Positions 34,723 through 40,996 of a DNA stretch of 64,000 bases are shown here, one piece after another. The notes under the pieces are model-generated. The model ran no database searches and was not told where the DNA came from. It was given only the letters and a program-made list of their open reading frames with translations. Each line of letters starts with the position of its first letter. Within the stretch, counting starts at the first letter, position 1. Source of the DNA: Arthrobacter sp. StoSoilB22 (GTDB lineage Bacteria > Actinomycetota > Actinomycetes > Actinomycetales > Micrococcaceae); contig NZ_AP024652.1 in assembly GCF_019977315.1 (NCBI RefSeq), forward strand, positions 496,001 to 560,000, given 5' to 3'. Position numbers and translations under genes: made by a program.

Positions 34723-34860
34723 TCAGCAGCGGCGCATCACGAATTCGCTGGGATCAAAGCTTGTGGTTGTCTCGAAGAACTCGTCAAACTCGATGCCCTT
34801 CAAACCATTCTCGAGCGCTTCGAGCGCTCCGGCTTCAGTTGCCACTTCAAGATTCTGCAT
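34723..34860 (-). CDS. RiPP-like precursor peptide, 45 residues
   Basis: The peptide begins MQNLEVATEAGALEALENG and ends in FDPSEFVMRRC. The N-terminal two thirds are acidic and helix-forming (Glu/Leu/Ala), like a leader; the tail is rich in Thr, Ser, Phe and Pro with a single Cys as the last residue. GGGAGC lies 6 nt before the ATG. It is the first gene behind a consensus promoter, is followed by a stable hairpin, and precedes an E1-like enzyme, a SagB-type dehydrogenase and an exporter, so a ribosomal precursor is the best reading. It lacks the C-terminal Asn of microcin C precursors and the Cys/Ser/Thr-rich core of thiopeptides. The mature product is unknown. Confidence 0.8.
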   Translation of the reverse strand: MQNLEVATEAGALEALENGLKGIEFDEFFETTTSFDPSEFVMRRC

Positions 34861-34959
34861 AATATGCTCCCGTTCGTTATCGGACGGAAAATGCTTTCTG
34901 CATCCCCGAGCATGAGCCTAGGGCAACTCCGCTGGTGAGGCTAGAGCAAAATGACAGAA

Positions 34960-34988
34960 TTTATCAATTTATTTGAATCCTGTGTCAA
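34960..34988 (-). promoter_or_regulatory. Promoter of the precursor-peptide operon
   Basis: On the minus strand, TTGACA (34983-34988) and GATAAA (34960-34965) are separated by 17 bp, near consensus for a housekeeping sigma factor. A second, weaker pair (TTGATA at 34962-34967, TAGCCT at 34938-34943, 18 bp) lies just downstream. The 34861-35094 interval is strikingly AT-rich for this genome and leaves a leader of about 90 nt before the precursor. Confidence 0.6.
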
Positions 34989-35094
34989 TAAAATCATCAT
35001 TCATTCAGAATGCGGCCATTATGAACAAATGGTCGCGTATTCTTGCACATGAGTTTGCGAAATAAAAGTCAAGCCGTACAGCTGGTTTGGGCAG

Positions 35095-35158
35095 CTAGAG
35101 GTTCTTCTCTGCGTAGATCCGCAGGGCATCCCTGACGAAGGTGGCCCCTGATTCGCCG
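35095..35158 (-). repeat. Right direct repeat (3' end of the intact merR gene)
   Basis: This is the partner of 28781-28844, differing at 4 of 64 positions (two amino-acid changes and two silent changes in the 20 encoded C-terminal residues, plus the base beside the stop in the same codon triplets). Here the segment is part of an intact gene. The 6.25 kb between the copies contains exactly the peptide-biosynthesis operon and its promoter. Confidence 0.85.
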
Positions 35159-35853
35159 CCGTAATTGGCTGCGAACCGCGGGTCAGCGACGTACATCTCT
35201 CCGAGCCCCGTGACGTAACCCTTGGCGTCTCCGCCAGGTGCCGCCGTCGGGGTTCCCGGGACGCCGCGGAGCCACTCGACGTGGCGCTGCGCGAGGTCCT
35301 GCGCTTCAGCACTGTCAGGTGAAACCCCGGATTCTGAGGCGGCGATCCAATCCGTGCCCAATTTCCGGACGCGGTCCTTCCACTGCTGCTTTTCGTCGGC
35401 GCTCATCCCGCGCCACCACGAATCACCGGCGGCGTAGGCATCCTTGCCCCAGCGCTCCTCCACCTCGTCCTTGTACTGAGTGTGGTCGAAGCCGTCAAAC
35501 ATGTTCTGTGCCATGTACTTTCCATCCCCTTTCATTGTGTCGATGGTTTGCCGAACGGAGGCGATCTGCCGGGTCAGCCTGTCTTGCTCCTGGGCAAGCC
35601 ATTCCAGATGGCTGCTCAGCGCTTTGACGGTATCGGTCTCGCGGTCAAGAACTTCGGCGATGGCCGGAAGGCCCAGCCCTAGCTCCCGGAGCAGGAGGAT
35701 GCGTTGGAGCTGAACCAGGGCCGGACCGTCATAGTAGCGGTAGCCGTTATGACCGGTCCGGCTTGGTTTCAGCAACCCGATGTCGTCGTAGTGACGCAGC
35801 GTGCGGCTGGTGGTGCCTGCGATCTTGGCGATCTCCTGAATTGACCAGTCCAT
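35095..35853 (-). CDS. TipA-type MerR regulator with TipAS drug-recognition domain
   Basis: This is a 252-residue regulator. The MerR DNA-binding domain fills residues 1-70 (IQEIAKIAGTTSRTLRHYDDIGLLKPSRTGHNGYRYYD, split here), followed by a coiled coil to about 110 and a C-terminal TipAS domain (about 125-252) of the kind that binds thiopeptides and other multidrug ligands. GGAGG precedes the ATG. Its own promoter has the 19-bp spacer typical of MerR-controlled promoters with a dyad inside, so it is likely self-activated on ligand binding. It borders the RiPP-like operon and its 3' end is duplicated on the far side. Confidence 0.9.
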   Translation of the reverse strand: MDWSIQEIAKIAGTTSRTLRHYDDIGLLKPSRTGHNGYRYYDGPALVQLQRILLLRELGLGLPAIAEVLDRETDTVKALSSHLEWLAQEQDRLTRQIASVRQTIDTMKGDGKYMAQNMFDGFDHTQYKDEVEERWGKDAYAAGDSWWRGMSADEKQQWKDRVRKLGTDWIAASESGVSPDSAEAQDLAQRHVEWLRGVPGTPTAAPGGDAKGYVTGLGEMYVADPRFAANYGGESGATFVRDALRIYAEKNL

Positions 35854-35881
35854 ACGTCCTCCGTCCTGTGCTTGTTCTTCG

Positions 35882-35912
35882 ACAGTAGAGGTTGACGTTA
35901 CGTCAAGGTCAA
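35882..35912 (-). promoter_or_regulatory. MerR-type promoter with 19-bp spacer and internal dyad
   Basis: On the minus strand TTGACC (35907-35912) and TACTGT (35882-35887) are 19 bp apart. TTGACGT-A-ACGTCAA (35892-35906) fills the spacer. This over-long spacer with a central dyad is the classic target of MerR-family activators. Confidence 0.8.
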
Positions 35913-35930
35913 GGGGATGGTGGCAAGCAC

Positions 35931-36569
35931 TTAGTCGGCCAGGATCAGGTAGAGCGCCCGGCGGGTTTCGTCCAGTTTCTCGATGGCAGCTTGACGCTGT
36001 TCGTCGGTAGCGGCTGCACGGAACTGGTGGATGACGCCCATGAGCTTGCCGACGCTTTGGTGGAATGCTGCACCGGTTCCATCAGCCTCTGTGTTCCAGG
36101 CGTTGGCGAGTTCTTCCTCGTGTTCGGCGACATATGCCTTGCCGTCATCCGTAAGGGTGAACTCGGTGCGGCGTCCTTCGCCAACAGCCACGATGAGTTC
36201 CTCATCCACCAGCTGCTGCAGTGTCGGGTAGACCGAGCCGGGGCTGGGACGCCATGCACCGGACGTCTTCTCGGCGATGGTCTTGATCAGGCCGTAGCCG
36301 TTGGACGGGGCTTCGGCCAGGAGCGAGAGAATTGCTGCCCGGACGTCGCCGCGGTTGGCCCTGCGTGTTCCACCGGGACCGAAGCCCCGAGGCCCAAATC
36401 CGGGTCCGAAGCCTGGGCCGAAGCCACCGGGACCAAATCCGCCGCCGCCGTGTCCGCCCGGCCCGCGCCGGCCCTTGCCTCGGTTGAAACGGCCTCGGCC
36501 CTGTCCGTGTTCGGGATGTCCGTGATCGTGCTCGGGGAATGAGTTGTTGTTTTCGTTGATGCCTTTCAT
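35931..36569 (-). CDS. PadR-family regulator with Gly/His-rich N-terminal extension
   Basis: This is a 212-residue PadR winged-helix repressor. The PadR domain spans about 72-150 (GDVRAAILSLLAEAPSNGYGLIKTIAEKT ... SPGSVYPTLQQLVDEELI), with a C-terminal dimerisation helix region. The first 65 residues are unusual: a His-rich start (EHDHGHPEHGQG) followed by tandem GFGP/GPGF repeats. His-rich and Gly-rich tails of this kind suggest metal or ligand contact, or a flexible linker, but no function is proven. A large dyad upstream indicates autoregulation. Confidence 0.85.
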   Translation of the reverse strand: MKGINENNNSFPEHDHGHPEHGQGRGRFNRGKGRRGPGGHGGGGFGPGGFGPGFGPGFGPRGFGPGGTRRANRGDVRAAILSLLAEAPSNGYGLIKTIAEKTSGAWRPSPGSVYPTLQQLVDEELIVAVGEGRRTEFTLTDDGKAYVAEHEEELANAWNTEADGTGAAFHQSVGKLMGVIHQFRAAATDEQRQAAIEKLDETRRALYLILAD

Positions 36570-36614
36570 AACAGCATCGTCCTTTCGGTTGTTGTTACGC
36601 CGAAGGAGTATCGG

Positions 36615-36644
36615 CGATAGTTAACGATATATCGGTAACTATCG
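36615..36644. promoter_or_regulatory. PadR operator (nested palindromes)
   Basis: CGATAGTTA (36615-36623) is mirrored perfectly by TAACTATCG (36636-36644), with the palindrome CGATATATCG (36625-36634) nested inside. It lies 46 bp before the padR start. The ATAT-centred dyad is typical of PadR targets. Confidence 0.75.
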
Positions 36645-36664
36645 AGACGTCAAGACCCGAAATC

Positions 36665-36712
36665 GGGATGTGAGAGAGCGACGCCGAAAAGCCCGGGGGA
36701 TGTGAGAGAGCG
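36665..36712. repeat. Two direct copies of a 16-bp motif
   Basis: GGGATGTGAGAGAGCG occurs at 36665-36680 and again at 36697-36712, a period of 32 bp. It lies in the padR-nadE interval and does not overlap the operator or the terminator. I see no other copy in the window; it may be a member of a dispersed intergenic repeat family. Confidence 0.7.
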
Positions 36713-36721
36713 TTGTTAAAG

Positions 36722-36771
36722 CACGACGGCGGGTGGCAGCTTCCGTAGGGAAGCCGGCACCCACCGTCGTG
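36722..36771 (-). terminator. nadE terminator hairpin
   Basis: Arms of 23 nt (CACGACGGCGGGTGG... and ...CCCACCGTCGTG) pair with three mismatches around a GTAG loop, starting 20 bp beyond the nadE stop. Confidence 0.75.
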
Positions 36772-36791
36772 AATGGTCTAAAGCGACGTAG

Positions 36792-37622
36792 CTATTTCCA
36801 CCAGGTATCGAAGATGGTGACCGGAACGGTGCGCTTGTGACGCGTGCGCAGGTACTTCTGTTCCAGCAGCTCTGCCGCGTCCTCGGGAACGTCGCGGCCT
36901 TCGAGGTAGTCGTCGATGGTGTCGTAGGTGATACCGAGCTCGTCTTCGTCGGTACGGCCGGGCTTGTTGTCCAGGAGGTCGGCGGTGGGAACCTTCTCCC
37001 AAACCCTTGATGGTGCGCCAAGCTCTGCCAGGAGTGCGCGGTTCTGGCGTTTGTTCAGGCCGAACAGCGGCAGGATGTCCGCGCCGCCGTCGCCGAATTT
37101 CGTGAAGAAGCCCGTCACGGACTCGGCGCCGTGGTCCGTGCCGATCACCAGGTAGTTGTGTTCACCGGCCAGGGCGTACTGGGCGATCATGCGCGCGCGT
37201 GCTTTGGTATTGCCCTTGTGGAAATCGGAGATGGGAGCGCCGGTGGTCTTCTCGAACTCGTCCTCGAAGCCGTCCACAGCCTGGGAAATGTTGTAGGTCC
37301 ACTCGGTCTTGGCCTTGATGAAGTCGAGGGCTGCCTGAGCGTCGTCTTCATCGTGCTGGATGCCGTAGGGGAGGCGGACGGCTACAAAGTTTGCGTCCAC
37401 GCCCTCGGCTTCCAGTTCCTCAACGGCCAACTGGGCGAGGCGGCCGGCAAGGGAGGAATCGATGCCTCCGGAGATGCCAAGAACGAATCCTTTGGTGTTG
37501 GTCGCCTTCAGGTAGTCCTTCAGGAAAGCGACGCGCTTGCGGACCTCCTCTGCGGGGTTGATCCGGGGCTGGACGCCCATTTCTTCAATGATCTTGGCCT
37601 GGAGTTCGCGCATGTATTCCAC
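36792..37622 (-). CDS. nadE: Ammonia-dependent NAD+ synthetase
   Basis: This is a 276-residue NH3-dependent NAD synthetase, the last step of NAD biosynthesis (deamido-NAD + NH3 + ATP). The ATP pyrophosphatase P-loop reads [16 protein letters not shown] near residue 48, and [45 protein letters not shown] is visible in part near 145-190. The C-terminus [18 protein letters not shown] is characteristic. No glutaminase domain is present. It is monocistronic with its own terminator; a housekeeping gene between accessory regions. Confidence 0.95.
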   Translation of the reverse strand: MEYMRELQAKIIEEMGVQPRINPAEEVRKRVAFLKDYLKATNTKGFVLGISGGIDSSLAGRLAQLAVEELEAEGVDANFVAVRLPYGIQHDEDDAQAALDFIKAKTEWTYNISQAVDGFEDEFEKTTGAPISDFHKGNTKARARMIAQYALAGEHNYLVIGTDHGAESVTGFFTKFGDGGADILPLFGLNKRQNRALLAELGAPSRVWEKVPTADLLDNKPGRTDEDELGITYDTIDDYLEGRDVPEDAAELLEQKYLRTRHKRTVPVTIFDTWWK

Positions 37623-37681
37623 ACTAGTCAGCCCGGCTGCGGACGCTCAACCATATTGCGGACTTCCAGCCCACGTGTCAG

Positions 37682-38728
37682 TTATTTAGAGGGCACCGGA
37701 CCTGTGGAGCCGCGGACGGTGAGGTGGGTCGGCATGACTGAGCGGCTGCGGTTTCCGCCGCCGGCGAGGGGATTCAGCTGGGCCAGCAACATGGACACGG
37801 CCACGCGTCCGGCCTGTTCAATGGGCGAGCTCATGGTGGTCAGGGGTGGGTTGCAGAAGTCCGCGCCAAAGATATCGTCACAGCCCACGATGCTCATGTC
37901 CTCCGGCACCCGCAGGCCGCGTTCACGGAGCCGTTGCAGCATGCCGATTGCAATGAGGTCGTTGAAGACGATGCACGCAGTGACCCCGCTGTGCACGGCT
38001 GCGTCTGCTGCGGCTGCGCCGGATTGGGTTTTGGGTGCGAAGGGTCCGATTCTGCGGACATCGACTCCGCGTTCCTCGGCGGCTTCGGACAAGGCAGTCC
38101 ACCGCCGGGCACTGGACTGCGAAACGGCGGGACCTGAGACGTACGCAACTGACGTGTGGCCCAAGGAAATCAGGTGGTCCAAAGCCTGCGGCATGGCTGA
38201 GGGGGTGTCGATGAGAACCGCAGGAACGCCGTCGACGTCGCGGTTAACGGTGACCATGGGCATCCTGGCCGCGGCAGCGGCAAGTGCTTCGTCGTTGAGG
38301 CGGGACGCCGCCACAATGACGCCGTCGGCACTTTTGCGCAGCTGCTCCAGCGTGCTGGCCTCAACCTCGTCCGATTCCTCCGTATCAACCAGCAGCTGCG
38401 TGTAGCCGGCCGCCTTCAGTTGAAGCTGTGTCCCCCGGATGAGGTCGAAATAGAAGGGGTTGGTAATGTCCGGAACCAGGACGCCCACGGCACCTGTCCG
38501 GCCGGAGCTCAATGCTTTCGCCTGGGAGTTGGGCGTGTAATTAAGCTCGACGGCGGCGGCCTGGATCCGCTCGCGGGTGCGGATATTGACGCGCTCCGGA
38601 TTGGCGAGGGCCCTCGAAACGGTGGACGCTGCGACGCCGCAGTGCGCAGCGATGTCATGGATGGTGGCAGGCCGGCCTGTTGCCATGGGTTGCGTCGCCA
38701 TGGGCGTTCCTCTCTGAACAGCAAACAT
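37682..38728 (-). CDS. LacI-family repressor 1 of the uronate/glycoside region
   Basis: This is a 348-residue LacI repressor with HTH TIHDIAAHCGVAASTVSRALANPERV near residues 22-47 and a full sensor domain (VGVLVPDITNPFYFDLIRG ... VGCDDIFGADFCNPPLTT). It is a clear paralogue of the LacI protein at 48492, sharing the STVSRAL recognition helix and the FGADF segment. Two ATG codons 27 bp apart (38728 and 38701) each carry the same upstream GAGGAACGCCC, a small tandem duplication, so two N-termini are possible. A TTGRCAAYCGGTTGTCAA-like operator lies between it and the divergent isomerase gene. Confidence 0.88.
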   Translation of the reverse strand: MFAVQRGTPMATQPMATGRPATIHDIAAHCGVAASTVSRALANPERVNIRTRERIQAAAVELNYTPNSQAKALSSGRTGAVGVLVPDITNPFYFDLIRGTQLQLKAAGYTQLLVDTEESDEVEASTLEQLRKSADGVIVAASRLNDEALAAAAARMPMVTVNRDVDGVPAVLIDTPSAMPQALDHLISLGHTSVAYVSGPAVSQSSARRWTALSEAAEERGVDVRRIGPFAPKTQSGAAAADAAVHSGVTACIVFNDLIAIGMLQRLRERGLRVPEDMSIVGCDDIFGADFCNPPLTTMSSPIEQAGRVAVSMLLAQLNPLAGGGNRSRSVMPTHLTVRGSTGPVPSK

Positions 38729-38812
38729 GGGCGTTCCTCCCGGAACGACAAGATCATCCGGCTGTGACTACTGCCACACCGTTGAATAAGGATGACACAG
38801 GATGGCAGGGAA

Positions 38813-38829
38813 TGGCAATCGGTTGTCAA
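38813..38829. promoter_or_regulatory. Uronate-type operator 1
   Basis: TGGCAATCGGTTGTCAA is a LacI-type imperfect palindrome, the first of six related sites in the 38.8-54.1 kb region. It lies between the divergent LacI repressor and isomerase genes. Confidence 0.65.
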
Positions 38830-38927
38830 CTGCGTGCCAAGCTGGCTAAACTCAAGGGACAAGACTCGCCTGTGAAGTGCGTCACCGCGACCCTCGGGTG
38901 CCGCAACAGGACTACCTAGGAGATTTC

Positions 38928-39773
38928 GTGACTCAACCCAGTGCCGTGTGGAGCCTGTCCGGTTTCGGCGACGAAGTAGACCCCGATCCCGCCGTCCAGG
39001 CCGCCGTGCTGCTGGCCCTTGGTGCGAGCCACATCGAAGTCCGCAGCGCGTGGGGGACCAACGTTTCAGAACTTGAGCACGACGCTGTGGTGAGGCTCAA
39101 AGCCATCCTGGACGACAAAGGCCTCAAGGTTTCAGCTGTTGCCAGCCCCATTGGCAAAGTGGATGTCAGCCTCCCCGTGGAGCATGAGGTGACCCGGCTT
39201 CGTCAGATCATCTCTGTGGCGAAGGCCCTGGACACAAAGTACGTCCGTATCTTCTCCTTCTACCGCGGCGAAGGCCAAGAGCAGGAGGAGATCCGGGAGG
39301 CAGTCATGGAGCGCATGTCCGCTCTTGCTGCGGAAGCCGCAGCTCATGGCATTGTCCTGCTGCATGAAAACGAGAAGGGCATCTACGGTGATACTCCGGA
39401 TCGCGTCCTGGACATTATGGAGACAGTCAACTCGCCGGCGCTCCGGGTGGCATGGGACAACGCCAACTTCGTCCAGGTAGGCGTCAAGCCCTACACCGAG
39501 GGATATGCCATCCTGCGTCCATACCTCGAATACCTTCAGGTTAAAGATGCCATCGCCACAACCGGTGAAGTAGTTCCCGCCGGTGAAGGAGACGGTGAAC
39601 TGGATGCCACCATCAGCGCCCTCGCTGCCGATGGCTACACCGGCTTCGCCTCACTTGAGCCGCACCTGGCCAGTGCCCACGAGCTCGGCGGTTACTCCGG
39701 CCCGGTTGCTTTCGGAATCGCGGCCCGGGCCTTTGCGGGCCTTGCCGCCAAGAATGGCGTGGACCTGGTCTAA
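38928..39773 (+). CDS. Sugar phosphate isomerase/epimerase family protein (first copy)
   Basis: This is a 281-residue TIM-barrel protein of the xylose-isomerase-like AP-endonuclease-2 fold. Metal-ligand segments are visible: LHENEKGIYGDTP near residue 160, AWDNANFVQVG near 186, YLQVKDA near 212 and SLEPHL near 246. The GTG at 38928 is chosen for the AGGAG 5-6 nt before it. It is followed by a Gfo/Idh dehydrogenase gene, and the same gene pair recurs at 46344-48413. The substrate is probably a keto-sugar or sugar acid; it cannot be named from sequence. Confidence 0.8.
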   Translation: MTQPSAVWSLSGFGDEVDPDPAVQAAVLLALGASHIEVRSAWGTNVSELEHDAVVRLKAILDDKGLKVSAVASPIGKVDVSLPVEHEVTRLRQIISVAKALDTKYVRIFSFYRGEGQEQEEIREAVMERMSALAAEAAAHGIVLLHENEKGIYGDTPDRVLDIMETVNSPALRVAWDNANFVQVGVKPYTEGYAILRPYLEYLQVKDAIATTGEVVPAGEGDGELDATISALAADGYTGFASLEPHLASAHELGGYSGPVAFGIAARAFAGLAAKNGVDLV

Positions 39774-39821
39774 AAGCGCGGCACCAAGACAACCCCAGCA
39801 TTAACCTTCGAAGGAGCAGGT

Positions 39822-40829
39822 ATGCCTACAGCAGCAGTTATTGGTTGCGGCGACATCTCGACCATCCACTTCGCGGCCTTGGCCACCATGGACAATGCCG
39901 AATTGGTGGCGGTTTGCGATACCGATCCGGACAGGTTGCAAGCGGCGGAAGCCGCCCACGGCGTCCCTGGCTACGCGGACTACCTGGACATGCTCCAGAA
40001 GGTGCGTCCCGACGTCGTGCATGTTTGTACGCCGCACCACCTCCACGCCTCCGTTGCCGCTGACTGCCTGGAGCGCGGCGTCAACGTGATCGTCGAGAAG
40101 CCGCTGGCCCACACCCTGGCCGAGGGGCAGCGGTTGATTGAGGTGGCGGAGCGGAGCGAAGCGAAGATCGCTGTCTGCTTCCAGAACCGGTACAACGCGA
40201 CCTCGCAAGCCATGCATGAACTGCTCGACGGCGGCACGCTGGGCCAGGTGATCGGCGCCTCGGCAACTGTCATGTGGCACCGGGACGCCAGCTACTACCG
40301 CAACCGCCCATGGCGGGGGACCTGGGCGGAAGGCGGGGGTGGGCTGATGATGAACCAGGCCATCCATACCGTGGACCTGCTGCAGTGGTTGGTGGGCGAT
40401 GTTGCCAAGGTGGAGGGCCATGCGTCCACCCGTTCCCTGGGCGGCGTGATAGAGGTGGAGGACACCGCGGAGTTCGTTGCCGAGCACGTCAACGGCGCGC
40501 GCAGCGTCTTCTATTCAACGCTGGCCAACGCGGTGAATGCGCCGGTGACCCTGGATATCGTCACAGAGAAGGCGACGCTCAGCCTGCGTGGCGACCTCAC
40601 GGTGAGCTACGCCGACGGCACGGTGGACGTCATCCCGGAGAGGGTGGCTGAGAGTGGTGGCAGGTCCTACTGGGGCGTGTCCCATGAGCTTCTAATCGCG
40701 GATTTCTACAACAAGCTGCAGGATGCCGGGCCTTTCTGGATCAACCCTGCCGAGGCCGGAAAATCCTTGAGGATCATCAAGGATATCTACGCGCAAAGCT
40801 ACCCGGAGATGGCTGACCGGGTGGGTTGA
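39822..40829 (+). CDS. Gfo/Idh/MocA-family oxidoreductase (first copy)
   Basis: This is a 335-residue NAD(P)-dependent sugar dehydrogenase. The Rossmann opening AAVIGCGDISTIHFAALATM is at residues 4-23, the family EKPLAHT motif near 92 carries the conserved Lys, and the C-terminal substrate domain contains GGGGLMMNQAIHTVDLLQW with the catalytic His. It lies 48 bp behind the isomerase gene and AAGGAG precedes the ATG. With the isomerase it may oxidise and isomerise a glycoside-derived sugar (for example a 3-keto-glycoside route, which uses just such pairs). Confidence 0.87.
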   Translation: MPTAAVIGCGDISTIHFAALATMDNAELVAVCDTDPDRLQAAEAAHGVPGYADYLDMLQKVRPDVVHVCTPHHLHASVAADCLERGVNVIVEKPLAHTLAEGQRLIEVAERSEAKIAVCFQNRYNATSQAMHELLDGGTLGQVIGASATVMWHRDASYYRNRPWRGTWAEGGGGLMMNQAIHTVDLLQWLVGDVAKVEGHASTRSLGGVIEVEDTAEFVAEHVNGARSVFYSTLANAVNAPVTLDIVTEKATLSLRGDLTVSYADGTVDVIPERVAESGGRSYWGVSHELLIADFYNKLQDAGPFWINPAEAGKSLRIIKDIYAQSYPEMADRVG

Positions 40830-40871
40830 TCGGCGCCTGTTATGCCATCTTGGCAACAATCTAAGAAACTT

Positions 40872-40889
40872 TTGACAATCGGTTGCCAA
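40872..40889. promoter_or_regulatory. Uronate-type operator 2
   Basis: TTGACAATCGGTTGCCAA lies 108 bp before the substrate-binding-protein gene. A half site (CTTGGCAAC, about 40849-40857) stands just upstream of it. Confidence 0.75.
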
Positions 40890-40996
40890 GATCACGCAAA
40901 TTCCGTACTGTAAATCTCACACCCAAGAAAAGTGTGGCGCAGGCCACACACTCAAGCTCTGACTCGCATCAGGCTATGACTCAGTAGGAGCCAACA

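Noticed and set aside
28872..34860. Classification as microcin C, thiopeptide, lanthipeptide or linear azole peptide cluster
   Set aside because: No C-terminal Asn (microcin C), no YcaO or LanB/LanC enzymes, and no Cys/Ser/Thr-rich core. The E1 and exporter resemble microcin C parts, but the set as a whole matches none of these.
34951..35052. A 33-residue plus-strand frame (begins MTEFINLFESC) in the AT-rich promoter region
   Set aside because: It overlaps the -10/-35 elements of the peptide operon, has only a distant GAGG as ribosome site, and AT-rich sequence can give short frames by chance. Worth rechecking only if conserved.
28781..35158. Phage or transposon origin of the island
   Set aside because: No integrase, transposase or terminal inverted repeats were found inside or beside the direct repeats; insertion by an enzyme encoded elsewhere or by homologous exchange remains possible.
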